Assembly (NCBI GenBank): GCA_026419775.2
Contig: JAOPGA020001439.1
Coordinates: 47,133 to 111,132 of the forward strand
Direction of reading: 5' to 3'
From: Acrasis kona
Taxonomy: Eukaryota; Heterolobosea; Eutetramitea; Acrasida; Acrasidae
Length of the DNA: 64,000 bases
The notes under the pieces were generated by a model. It saw only the letters and a list, made by a program, of their open reading frames with translations, was not told where the DNA came from and made no database searches. Each line of letters begins with the position of its first letter. The first letter of the stretch is position 1. The translations under genes were made by a program, and so were the position numbers. Positions 1 through 11,355 of the stretch are shown here, in pieces.

Positions 1-2145
1 CCCTTGTTTAGATGATCAATTATGTCGGTTTGTTGAGAATTGACTCCGTTCATCTGATAGAGCTTCATTCCAATGTTGAAATGCGTTTCCGCAAGTTTGT
101 CTTGGCTGATGAAGTTGTGTGATGCCTCTCTGACCCTATCGTGTGAGAAGTGCAATCGGTTATTAATCAGTAACACAACTCCAATCTTTATGGCCTGATG
201 AAGTTGACTGAGAACGTCATCTGATCTTGACTCTAATATGCATGATAGGTCATCCACATTGCAGCTGCTTCCCATACAACTCAATACCTTCATCACTTCA
301 ATTGCATCTGGTGACAGCTGGCTCACTCGATGTTCCATGAGCTTGGCAACATTATCAGTAACACTCTGTGATTTAATATCCGTAATGTTCCATTTCCATT
401 CTTCATTTCTCACCATCAACTTGTCGATGCGAAGCGTTTGTAAGAACTGGTTGACGAACAGCGGCTCTCCGTTGGTCTTTTCAAACACAACTCTTGAGAG
501 CTCCGTTACACGATCGGTGCGACCCTCGCCGATCACATCACATACCCAGTTCTCAACAACTTTTTCCGTGACTGGTGTTAAGGTAATCTCATTAACTTTG
601 ATTGATTCTTTCATGTCTGCAATGGTGGTAACTAATTGATGATCCTTTTGTACTTGGTCATCACGGTAAGCAATCACCATAACCATCTTGGTGACTTGTT
701 TGGTTAACGATGCCAAGAGTTGAAAACTGTCTTCATCACACCATTGTACATCATCGATAAAGAACACCAAAGGCTTATCATTTTGAGCGAATACCTGAAC
801 AAATTTGGCAATAGTATTTTCTAGACGAGATTTGCGCTCTGATAGTGAAATCTTGGCTACATCTGGCTGTGGTCCAATTATCTTTTCAATTTCTGGTACG
901 AGATCAGTGAGTAGCTTTCCATTATGACCTGATGCTTGTTCAATCATTGTCTTCCACTTGACTAATTCTGCATCTTCCTCCAAAAGAATTTGTTTGGTCA
1001 AATCTCTCATAGCATCTACAATACCAGAGTACAAGCTGTTACTGTCAAGTTGGTCATATTTACCACTGCACAAGTGACCGTTCATTCTTTGCACTGCATA
1101 CTGTAGGTCTCTGACAAGGCACGATTTGCCGACTCCACTTCTACCAGATACCATTACAACCTGAGTAATTGATGTCTCAGACACATCATGAATGATTGAT
1201 TTCAATGTCTTGAGCTCTTGTTCTCTTCCATATAGCTTGGTACTAAGGAAAGTGTCCACGAAATCTTCTTGTCCCAATGTAAATCTATCGATAGTCTGAT
1301 TGGCCGCCAAATAGGATTTACATTTTTCCAAATCACGCAAGAGCCCGAAGCAAGATTGGTAACGATCGTTAGGATCTTTCCTCATCAACTTCTCAATGAT
1401 GTCTGACACGGCCAATGGAACTGAGGTGGGAAGTGCAGGTGATTGCCTTGTTACATGACTCACCAATAGTTGTGCAAGGTCAGATGTTTCAAATGGCAGC
1501 TTGCCGCTGATGAGTTGATAGAAGGTAACACCTAGACTATAGAAATCTGTTCTGTAGTCAATTTGCTTGCTTGTTCTTCCAGTTTGTTCCTGTTGAAATT
1601 TACAAAAAGTATAATGTCTTATAACTTACTGGTGAGATGTATTTTGCAGTACCATGCACCTTTTGGTTTTTAGAGACTGGAATTAATGCCTGTTCTCTGA
1701 AAGTTATGGCACTACCAAAATCGATGTAAATTATTTTCTCGTCTTTGGTGAATAGCATGTTTGATGGTTTGACATCCTTGTGAATCACGCCATTGCTATG
1801 TATTTCTTGCAGTCCCTGGGCGCACTCCGTTGCAATGTGTAAGAATTTAGCCAAGGGGTATCCGTTTGTTGGTATTTGTTTGTATAGGTCTTTTGCACCG
1901 ATATCTTGCATCAAAATTGATACCTGTACGTTTTTCCCGTCCACCTTCTCTCTTAGCTCTTTGAATTTAACAACTCTGGTGGCATTATTACTCGCATAGT
2001 TGCCAATTTGATATTCTCTTCTCAAGTTGTCCGCTTGATCTGCTGTGGCATTCTCGCTTGCATGTGTTTTGATAATTTGGTCGGAGCCGCTTTTAAATAC
2101 TTGATAGTATTTGCCGGAGTGAATTACTTCGGTGTGTTGTGACAT
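1..2145 (-). CDS. Ser/Thr kinase-AAA ATPase signalling protein (3' end outside window)
   Basis: The chosen start is the first ATG (2145); the frame open upstream of it has no ATG. Exon 1 (2145-1630) encodes a compact protein kinase with catalytic loop IHKDVKPSN near residue 120 and IDFGSA as the DFG segment, so it looks catalytically competent. A 40-nt intron (1629-1590, GTAAGT...CAACAG) follows, and exon 2 continues in frame with EQTGRTSKQIDYRTDFYSLG, the end of the kinase lobe. Next comes a large AAA/NB-type ATPase with P-loop GRSGVGKS (around 1125-1150) and a Walker-B-like VFFIDDVQW (around 760), then helical sequence to the window edge. The order matches the larger gene at 11356-17181 and the known kinase-AAA-GAF-histidine-kinase class (for example fission yeast Mak2/Mak3). 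By analogy a histidine kinase and receiver may follow outside the window, but this is not visible. Confidence 0.85.
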
Positions 2146-2636
2146 GCCTGCTTTGTTCAAAATTGTTTTATATTGAAATGCTCATCTCCTCTCTGTTTTT
2201 ATAGCTGTATTATGCTAATAAGCATTACTATACTTTAGTGAGTGTCCAAAATTCTCCATTGATGTGATGTGTGAGATTGGCACCTTTCTTGGGCAATTTT
2301 TTAACTTTTACAACAACTATTACAATAACTTTTAAAGGTTGAAATATTGACATATCCCTTACAAACCTAAGTTGTCACTAACGTTTTCATGATTTTATAA
2401 AGAAAATATGTTTATAAGTATTGTTCACCAATTACTTTGATTATTAAGTTCAATAACTCTCTATGCCAACAACAATCGCTAGTGCAGCATTATAGTCCTT
2501 ATTTAAATCATCCTTTTCTTTATTCTTCTCAGTCCAATTAGAAATGTTTCTTCGACGCAAATAATATTTCTTCAAAGTTAAGCAACTTCAATATGAATAT
2601 CTATAATTAAACATGCAGGTGAAGGTAGAAAGTTTG
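2146..2636. other. Intergenic region, AT-rich
   Basis: About 490 bases between the kinase start and the end of the small minus-strand gene. It is AT-rich with no frame that looks coding, and no tRNA-like structure was seen. It must contain the kinase promoter; no motif can be named. Confidence 0.5.
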
Positions 2637-3059
2637 TTAATTTAAATTATATTTTATAGATGTTGATATTGGAGCACAATGTTTCAAGGAGTGTTCGGAG
2701 CAAAATATCTTTCCAGCCAAGTCAATGTTTGCAGGCGTATTGTTAGGCTTCAATACAGTGTACCCCGGAATGTCGCTCTTGAATGTCGAATTCTCACTTT
2801 GCGGAAATACTTGAGCACAACGAACTTTTCTGTAACAGAATGTGATGTACCATATATAAACGCACATTTTGTCATCTCTTGTTCTCTGAGATGCTAAATC
2901 CTCCAACCACGAGATCATCTGCGGAAGTAAAAAGCACGGACTTGAACGGATTTCTGAATCAATTAGAACGAGAGGTTTTTCGGTTGACACTCTTATATGA
3001 AGGTTTAATCCAGGATCATGGTTGTTTGAAGCTTTGTCATTGTAATCAAATTTGGTCAT
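2637..3059 (-). CDS. Small unidentified protein, two exons, opposite the acid phosphatase 5' side
   Basis: ATG at 3059, exon 1 to 2866, a 36-nt intron 2865-2830 (GTGCGT...TTACAG), exon 2 to a TAA at 2637; about 128 aa. The product starts MTKFDYNDKASNNHD and ends ISTSIKYNLN. Composition is ordinary and soluble, with several Cys. I recognise no domain. The intron has exactly the size used elsewhere in the window, and splicing keeps the frame, which is why I prefer this reading to the plus-strand frame across the same DNA. It would run head-to-head with, and close to, the phosphatase start. Alternatively it is a chance antisense frame. Confidence 0.45.
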   Translation of the reverse strand: MTKFDYNDKASNNHDPGLNLHIRVSTEKPLVLIDSEIRSSPCFLLPQMISWLEDLASQRTRDDKMCVYIWYITFCYRKVRCAQVFPQSENSTFKSDIPGYTVLKPNNTPANIDLAGKIFCSEHSLKHCAPISTSIKYNLN

Positions 3060-3178
3060 CAGGAATGACAAACTTTATCGGGCGTTTGTTAACCCAAACT
3101 AGCATATACGATGAGTATTCAGCGTTTAAAAGAACTAGAGATATTAGCAAGAAGATATCTATCGCTACAATATCTGTG

Positions 3179-4200
3179 ATGCGGCTTCTCTGTATCGGAG
3201 TGACGGCTTTCGTGCTGTTCATGATGTTGATAATTTTGATTTCGCAGCGGCTTCTCAAAAAACCAGTTATCCGAGAAAAGGAAGCGATCGAAGGTGATCT
3301 TTACTTTATTGTTGTTGGGGATTGGGGGAGGAATGGAACATTTGATCAAGACAAAGTTGCGCACGCGATGGGAGAGTACTGCAAGTCAAATGCTGTAAAT
3401 AATAATGGAAAGTGCCATTTTGTCATTAGCACTGGAGATAACTTTTATGATGACGGAATTCACACCGAAGATGCCGAACAATTCAAGACATCTTTTGAAA
3501 ACATTTACACTCACCCTTCTTTGAACAATACCCCTTGGTATGTTGTGCTTGGCAACCACGACTGGAGAGGCATACCTAAACATCAAATAAATTATAATAA
3601 GAAGTCTAAGAGATGGAACATGCCAGATCATTTTTATTCCATGCTAATCCCTAAGGTTGTACAATTTGTTTTTATTGATACCGCTCCCCTAGACGACAGG
3701 TACCAAACGAACCCTAAAATGAACAAGGACATATCTAGTCAAAACCAAACCAAGCAGCTAGAGTACATTAAAGAGCAGCTAAGAGTCGCAGACAACGAAA
3801 AGGTGGTTTGGAAGATTGTGGTCGGACACCACCCTGTTTATAGTGCGGCTGGTCATGCGGACAATCCTTACCTTATAGAATCTCTTGAGCCGATTTTGGA
3901 AGAGTATGGTGTGGACATGTACTTTGCAGGTCACGATCACAACCTACAGGTAATTGATTTTAAATCTGTGATGGTTAACGTTTATAGTATTTGACAAACG
4001 AAAACAAGACCACAAGACACTTTGTGAGTGGTGCGGGATCAGAAGTACGAATAGACATTGTGCCACACGAGATGTTGAAGCACGATGTTATGGAAAGTGG
4101 CTTCATGTTTGTCTCGCTACGAAGAGATTCTGTAAATGTTACATTTGTGGATAAAGAAGCAAAAGCAAGATATACTGTTCCAATAAAAAGTTTAATTTAA
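3179..4200 (+). CDS. Purple (tartrate-resistant-type) acid phosphatase, membrane anchored
   Basis: A metallophosphoesterase of the ACP5/purple acid phosphatase class. It shows the metal-ligand blocks in order: VVGDWG, STGDNFYDDG, LGNHDW, VVGHHPVY and FAGHDHN. Exon 1 ends at 3949, a 38-nt intron 3950-3987 (GTAATT...TATAG) follows, and exon 2 encodes the C-terminus FVSGAGSEVR to the TAA at 4200; 327 aa, close to animal ACP5. The ATG at 3179 puts a hydrophobic stretch (CIGVTAFVLFMMLIILIS) at residues 5-22, acting as a signal peptide or type II anchor. A longer frame with ATGs at 3065 and 2891 exists but would overlap the minus-strand gene. It probably acts in the endolysosomal lumen or at the cell surface on phosphate esters. 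Confidence 0.9.
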
Positions 4201-4228
4201 AATACATTTATTGTGTTTTTGTTGGTCC

Positions 4229-7200
4229 TCAAGCATGGAAATTAGACATTTCAATATTTCTCTGTTGAACAGGAACCTTTTGTTTACGTTTTTGACTGAC
4301 AGCAGCAATTATAATTACGAATATCAAAATTGAAACAATCACAATTACACAAAAAGCAATCAATCCGATAACAATACCAGCAATTTGCCCACCACTCAAC
4401 TTCCTGGGTGGTGCTGTAGTCGTAGTTGCGTTCGAATTAGCAACAAGAGAAGTTCCCTTTTTAGATCCGAAGTAATTCAAAACCATCGTGCTATTCGAAG
4501 CATGAACGCTTCTTGATGCAGCATTCGTTGTAACACAAATAAAGAATTCATCGTCCGTAATAGCGCTAATCAAATCTCCATCAACCAAATAATTTATACT
4601 TTCCGCCATTACATTTCTCCTTGAATCAATTAAACTGTTACTTACAAACGACGTATCTGGATCGACCGAAACAACCAACAAGTAATCAGTATTAGATTGC
4701 AAGGTTACCAAAGAGTTACTAACAGTATCAGAAACCAATTGCATGTTTTGTTGGCCACTACTAGGGAAGCTCAAAGTTGACTTTATTACAAAAGACCCAC
4801 TCTTTTGAACCAGAGTGATGCCTGTCGCAGCAGCATTAGGAAGAGTAGGATAATTGAATGCAATAAATGTCTGGAAACCAGAAAGTGACACCGATGGATT
4901 AAAACATAGTGCCTTGTTAGAATTATCGACCGCAAGTGATAATTTGGAATCTGAAGTAACTGTGTAAGGAATGGTACCAGTGGATCCTTGGACACGTTTG
5001 GAGATGTCATTGTTGGTGGTGTTGGCCATGTTTTTGCTGTCAAATACGAATAGTTTATCACCTAGTCCGTTCAGGTCAATTTCACAATTTTGACCAATGT
5101 AACCAGATCTGCAGATACAAACATCTTGTGCGGTACAAGAACCTTGACCTGAACATACTGATAAGCTGGATGAGGGTACTCCTCCGCAAGTTTTTACTAA
5201 TGTAGGAGTAGGAGTGGGGGTTGGAGTAGAAGTGGGAGTTAAGGTTGGAGTGGGAGTAGGTGTGGGTGTTGGAGTAGGTGTGGGTGTCGGTGTTGGAGTA
5301 GGTGTTGGAGTAGGTGTTGGAGTAGAAGTAGGAGTTAGGGTTGGAGTAGGTGTTGGAGTGGGTGTTGGAGTAGGCGTAGGTGTTGGTGTAGAAACTGTCG
5401 TGGGAGTGGGTGTTGGAGTAAAAGTGGGGGTTGGAGTAGGTGTTGAAGTGGATGTAGGCGTTGGAGTAATTGTGGGAGTTACAGTAGATGTTGAGGTAGT
5501 TGTAGGTGTAGGAGTCGATGTTGAAGTAGATGTGAGGGTTAAAGTCGAAGTAGGTGTTAGAGTTACAGTGGATGTTGAGGTAGTCGTAGATGTAGGGGTC
5601 GGTGTCGAAGTTCCAGTGGAAGTAGGAGTTGGTGTATTAGTAGAAGTCGGTGTTGGAGTAGGTGTTGGGGTAAGTGTGTTAGTAGAAGTCGGTGTTGGGG
5701 TTGGTGTTGGGGTCGGTGTAGCAGTAGGGGTAGCAGTGGGGGTAGGAGTCGGTGTTGAAGTGGCTGCAGGAGTAGATGTCGCATCAGTCGTATTGGGTCG
5801 AACAACACGAATCAAATATCTACTAGTATCAATAATGTACAAGTTAAATTGAGCATCCATCGCATAACCATACACCAATGGACTAAGCAGTGCATTATCA
5901 ACTTCTGCATGATCAGCAAAACTACCCGCACTATTACCCGCAATGGTGTATAAAAGACCAGAAGTTGCATTCACAACTCTAACTCTACCAGCAGATGCCT
6001 CTGATAAATAAACAATGTTATTGACTTGGTCCATATATAATGGTGAGATTTGTGAAAGTTGAATGCTACTGGTATTCGCTTGGGTGTATTCCGGATTGTT
6101 ATTAGTACACGTTCCAGAACCAGCGAAAGCCGATACAATAGTAGTGGTCATGTCGATCGCCTTGACATAACAATTTGTAATTTCTGCAGTGTACATGATA
6201 TTTCTGGTGAGATCGAGTGCTACGCCCGCTAATGAGTTGAATTTAGTGGATGTAGCGTTGTTACCGAAGGATGCAGAATTTGATGTTCCTGCATAGGTGG
6301 AAATAATGTTCGTGTTCAGGTTGACCAACCTGACTCGGTTGGCTGACGACTCTGCAATATACAAGAAATTGTTATTAGGATCGACAGCAAGTGAGTTGAT
6401 GGATATGAAGTTGGCGTTGAGTGCCGAACCACCATCTCCATTATTCACACCGACTGCTCCTTGAGTACCAGAACCAACTACTGTGCTGACCACACCTGAC
6501 GTCAAATCAACTGATCTGATTCGATAATTGAGACTATCTGATAGGTATAGTTTATTACGAACGGAATCAATTGCAAGTGCATTAATGGTATTGAACGTAG
6601 CACTCACTGCCTGTTCACCATCTCCGGCGAAACCAAGATATCCTATGCCTGCTAATGTGCTCACCATACCTGTCGCCATATCGTGCTTTAATACTGCATT
6701 GTTGCTTGCAATATATACATTGTTGCTAGCATAATTGTACACAATGTGACGAGGACTAATCAGCGGAATCGTCAACGCTGGTGCACTAGATATGAAGTCA
6801 GTTCCAATCAATGTCGAAACAACGGTTGAATTGGTTGAAACTGAATACACTCTATGGTAGGTGGCATCCACGACGACTAAACGATTGTTGCTATCGATCA
6901 ACACATCCGAAGGCGATCTCAACAGAGCGCTAGTTGTGTTCAAACGTGATTCGGGTACGAATGTCCATGGCGATGGCGAAGATCCAATAAATGTGTTGAT
7001 GACTCCGCTGGTCATGTCGACCACTCTTATTCTGAAATTACCACTGTCTGCAAAGTATAACAGTCGTTTATTTAGGTCAATATCAATGTGCTTAGGCGAG
7101 TTTATTCTTGCAGCGGTAGCTTGGCCACCATCGTTAGTAAAACCATTAACACCCATTCCAGCAAATGTAGAAGCGGTATTTGCTTGGGTATCTACTACTA

Positions 7201-7943
7201 CGATTCTACCTAAAGTGTCGCTAACGTAAACCTTATTGTTTGGAGCGTCAAAAGCTAAGCCATAAGGATTGCTGAACTGCCAATTTGTAGCAGCGGTTCC
7301 ATCGGTAGTAACTCCGCCACTGGTCTTTCCTGCAAAGGCGAAAATTTGTCCGGTAGCTCTGTTGATTCTCCTCACTCTTTTTGATTTGGACTCGGTAATG
7401 TATACGTAATTATTAACAAAATCTACTTTGACGCCCTGGGGGTTATATGTGGTTGCTGATGTTGATGGACCTCCGTCTCCATTGGCTGTTGGACTAGTAT
7501 CTCCAACAAGTGACGTAATGATTAGCGATGTGGTGTTCACTACCTTGACTTTATTATTTTGTGTGTCAGCAATGTATAATACTCCGAGGTAAGGGTCAAT
7601 GGCAATACCCAAGGGTTTGTTGAAGCATGCATTCAATGCTGGACCACCATCTCCACAATCTTGTCCCTTGTTATAAACGTCTCCGGCGAATACCTTTATA
7701 ATTCCCGTGCTCCTATCCATAACTCGGACAATTCCATTTTCGCTCTCGAGCAAGTAGATTAGATTGTTAACTTTATCGATCGCTATGGACGCGGGATTAT
7801 TTAGAATGACCGACGTAGCCGCAATTCCACTTCCATAATATCTGTACAACTGATTCCCGACAAGATTATCCACATATTTTTGTAGAGAAGCAACCTGAAC
7901 GGAAAGAACCAGTATCAGAACTGTCAATAAAACGAGCTTCATG
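4229..7943 (-). CDS. Large NHL-repeat membrane protein with Thr-Pro stalk and EGF module
   Basis: Single-exon gene, 1237 aa from the ATG at 7943, which gives a clean signal peptide ([19 protein letters not shown]); the open frame upstream has no ATG. Residues ~25-700 are about ten NHL-type beta-propeller blades, each with a GDGG/ADTxNxRIRxV pattern. Residues ~720-915 are a Thr/Pro-rich stalk (TPTPTP with TSTST), a likely O-glycosylated spacer. Residues ~918-957 form an EGF-like module (CGGVP...[13 protein letters not shown]). A transmembrane helix lies near 1185-1215, followed by a short basic tail. The layout predicts a surface receptor or adhesin with extracellular propellers. The stalk DNA is a simple GT-rich repeat and is liable to length change. 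The ligand is unknown. Confidence 0.9.
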
Positions 7944-8116
7944 ACGCGCGTGCTTCTCTCCCTCAATAAGGCTCCGATTTCTTTTCAAAAATGAAACATA
8001 ATCAACCGACATTTGCTTACAAAAAGTTTAGGACATAAAAGGTTCATCATAATTCTATAAACAGTCGAACATATGACATCAGTCACTATGACATCAAAAA
8101 ACAATCAATTACAAAA

Positions 8117-10445
8117 CTACCGAGTAAATTTATTAGGTTGAGAAGCCATCAACACCTCATCATCATCTTCGTCATCACCCTCCACCTCCTGAGAAGAACA
8201 AACCTCGTCAGCAGCCAACGCATAAATACGATCCCTTATCGTATTCCTCTTCATTGCAATGTCCTTCAAAGAAAACCATTCGGCATCTTGAATGGGCAAT
8301 TCCTTTGGTTTATAATTATGCCATCTGGACAAAAACGTCTCCACATAATGCAACAAGAACACTCCACAATCACACATGTTCTCTTGCTTCGGCAACAATG
8401 CATTCACGTTGCGAAAAGTAGGAACGATGGCTTCGGTGTTGGGCATTTCCACCAAGAATCGATTGCGCAAGTACTCGTTCACCAAATCCAACATTTCCTT
8501 CTTTGCTGAAAAACCCAACGAATCACAATACATGATGCATCGATGATTAGTTTTCGGATAACAAACAATAAATAACATCCAATGTTGTTCCTCGTTGGCA
8601 GGGATGAATATAAAATCAGTATCGAATAATTTGAAATTTGGATTCGGAATTCTCTTTGCTGCTCTCACTGGATCCTTCTTCATGAGCGGATAAAAAGTGG
8701 AGTGAAATAAATGAAATCGATTGGGAAATGAAGGTTCGTGTTCTTTGGTCATGTACAGGTGTTGAAGATAAAAATCAATAATGTTGTCGTTGAGAAATTC
8801 GCCAGGATTCAATCGATCCAAATCTTTATTGATGAGCGGTATTTTGTGGTATTCTAACACTAATTGTTGTGGATTACTTACTGATTTGACATCATCGTCG
8901 TCGTCGTGATTTTCTTCATTTTGATTTTTTGAATCGGAAGGATCGAATGTTGTGGATTGTTGATTGGTGGTGGTGGTGGTGGATGTGTTGTTCGTGTCGT
9001 CGCTATCGGAACTATCGTCGTCATCTTCTACTTGTGATCCTGTGCTATCTAGTGGTTTTTTTAATTTGGATTGTAAAAATCTAGTAGAGAATGTTTTGTT
9101 TTGAATTTGAGATGGAGAGCGTATGGGTGATTTGGGACGTATGATGCGAGTTAGAGGTGTTGGTGATTTGTTGATTGAAATGGATGGATTTGTTTTGGGT
9201 GATTTTGAATCATCGATGGGTATTGTAGATGATGATGATGATGGTGTTTGGGTGGGTGACTTGCTGTGATGATTGTCATCGAAATGTGTGGCGGTTGGAA
9301 TGATTCTTGTGGACGATCTTGGCGTTGATGTTTTTTCCATCTCGGCTCTTTTGGATAAAATGTGTTCCTTGACGTTGGAATTATAACCGTCCACTAAACG
9401 AATGTTGAGGAGCTGATGAATAGGAACGTCTATTTTCCCCATGTATTCTATTTCGTGTTTGATTTGATGGTATATGCAGCTGCTTAGCTTTGATAATTGT
9501 TCAAAAGCAATTTTAAAGCGATCGGGTGGTGTTGATGGGATGAATACCAAGTATCCTCTTCCAATGTCAGTTGGTTCCACTTTGACTCTACTCACGTCCA
9601 TTTTCTCTGGCTTGATTTGAAAAGCAAAACACTGTTGATTGATTAATAAAATGATGAAAAGTTGTTACTTACACAATAATGTTTGGTGAAACAGTACCAA
9701 GGCTTCTTTTTGGGATCTGTCGTTTCGATGGATGAACGACTTATACACAATCTTTTTAGTACAAGAAATGGATCCAGTGTCCACTGTTGAAAATTTAACG
9801 TCTCCGCTGTACATGAATTGAAGGTCTGAATATTCAACAAGGTCCCTCCCTATTAGTGCTTTTCCTTTTGATATGTCCGTTGCAAGTGGAACATGTTTAG
9901 GCCCACTATCGGATCCATTTCCATCATCTTCAATGGTTATGCTGGTGACTGTTTTCGGTAATGGTTTTGGTTTTTGAATGGAAGGAATGACACGCTTAAA
10001 ACATGATTAGAAAGTGAAAATTACATCTTCTTACTGTTTTGACTTGGGGAGGGCTTACGCGTTCCAAAGTATTATTTCGTACATTTGTTGACAGTACAAG
10101 CTTCCCGACAGGTGAGGTCTTCTTTGACGCTGATTTGAAATTTCTTGTGTAAGGGTCATGCATTCCATTATCAAAATTTACTATGTCTCTATTCTTGTTT
10201 GATGAAAAGCCAATGTTTTTAATGCAAGAAGATGGTATTTCAGGTTCATCATCTTCGCTGCTATTGACATAATCTGGAGCGGCCGTTCTTGACTTCTTTC
10301 GTGGTCTAATGTCTTTTGTGATGTCCTCCTCTTTATCTAATGTTTCTAAAAGCTTTTTATTCTATGCATTTGTTAGTTATTGAAAGAAGATTAAACATAC
10401 AAAATCATCAGCTCCATAAACATGAATTTTATCAGACCTTGGCAT
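8117..10445 (-). CDS. Ulp1/SENP6-7-like SUMO protease, multi-exon
   Basis: The C-terminal ~250 residues are a C48 cysteine protease: LNDNIIDFYLQHLY, catalytic His in EEQHWMLFIV, Asp in MYCDSLGF, and Gln/Cys in KQENMCDCGVFLLHY. The region upstream is disordered, Ser/Asp/Thr-rich. The gene starts earlier than the long 3' exon. Exon 1 10445-10401 (MPRSDKIHVYGADDF), intron 10400-10362, exon 2 10361-10035 (NKKLLETLDKEEDITKD...), intron 10034-9995, and exon 3 from 9994 join in frame. The last junction is uncertain: the strong GTAAGT donor at 9672 breaks the frame, whereas a GTACTG donor at 9697 (intron 9697-9632) keeps it, giving about 727 aa. Coding-like sequence continues some way above 10445, so the true start may be further upstream. 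It probably removes SUMO from poly-SUMO chains, as SENP6/7 do. Confidence 0.85.
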
Positions 10446-10616
10446 TGGTCCAGTGTTTTGTAGAAGTTCAATTAATATTGTAAAGTTCCACACAAAGTCA
10501 CAAACAAAATGTTCATAGTTTATAATTTGAAGAAACTACCACCCTTTTTGGAATATCTAAAGATGTGAGCGAAGTACTCGCCGTTTGTTTCATGCATTCA
10601 AATACAACACAGATTC

Positions 10617-11324
10617 ATGTTTTTATATCTGGCTTCCAAAGCGAACGAAGTACCCGAATCTGAAAGGACGGACTTTTATTTGCGCTTAATTATAATTACA
10701 ATAGAATTGGGATGAATATGAAGAAAAAGTAACTACCATCGGATATCTGCATCGAAAGATGTACGCCTGAGAATGTAATCGATAGGTTCAATAGGTCCAC
10801 CACAAACACACCATTCGAAATTGAACTGCAATTATTCTTATGAAGTTTGAGCGTTCATTCATTCAACAAGACAATGTCAAACTAAAAGACCTCTCATTCA
10901 AAAAATCTCAATCCAAGGAGTGTGATGCCCATTCCATCAAAAATTTTAAGCTCGAACTAACACTAGAAGAAATCAATCTTGTATTTCAAATAATAAATAC
11001 CTGTCCAAATTTAGAACAACTCCACCTTGACATTACATGGGAATTCCTTTATTTCCTTATGGATCACTACTCTAGACCAAAAAGACGTTTTTAGAGTTCC
11101 TGTCCTTGACTTCCACCAAATTGACCAAATTGTTTTGTCATGGGATACAGCATAAACTGCTTGTGAGAATCACTGACGAACAATTGATAAAATTACTTGA
11201 GAGTATGCATTTAGAACTACTTTATTGTAATATCAGGGGAAGGGTATTTAAAAATATTGGAAAGATTGGAAGTAATTTAAATATATCAATACTAGAAAGA
11301 ACGAAGTACTATGGGAATCATTGA
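10617..11324 (+). pseudogene. Decayed leucine-rich-repeat/F-box-like gene
   Basis: Short plus-strand open pieces in different frames read like one former protein. 10840-11094 encodes a piece with LTLEEINLVFQIINTCPNL followed by EQLHLDI, a typical LRR rhythm. 11106-11324 continues with STKLTKLFCHG and MHLELLYCNIRGRVF. Just upstream another open piece encodes FNRSTTNTPFEIELQLF. No single frame or 35-45-nt intron joins them all, so I read it as a pseudogene with several breaks. An F-box/LRR origin is only a guess from the repeat rhythm. Confidence 0.4.
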
Positions 11325-11355
11325 GGAGTACAGTTATCTTTATCAGAATAAATGT

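Noticed and set aside
238-639. Plus-strand 133-codon frame at the window start
   Set aside because: It lies opposite the AAA-ATPase exon, which is in frame with a recognisable P-loop; the plus reading has no domain.
5214-5852. Plus-strand frame of VGVGV repeats, 212 codons
   Set aside because: It is the mirror of the Thr-Pro stalk of the NHL protein; a simple repeat is open on both strands.
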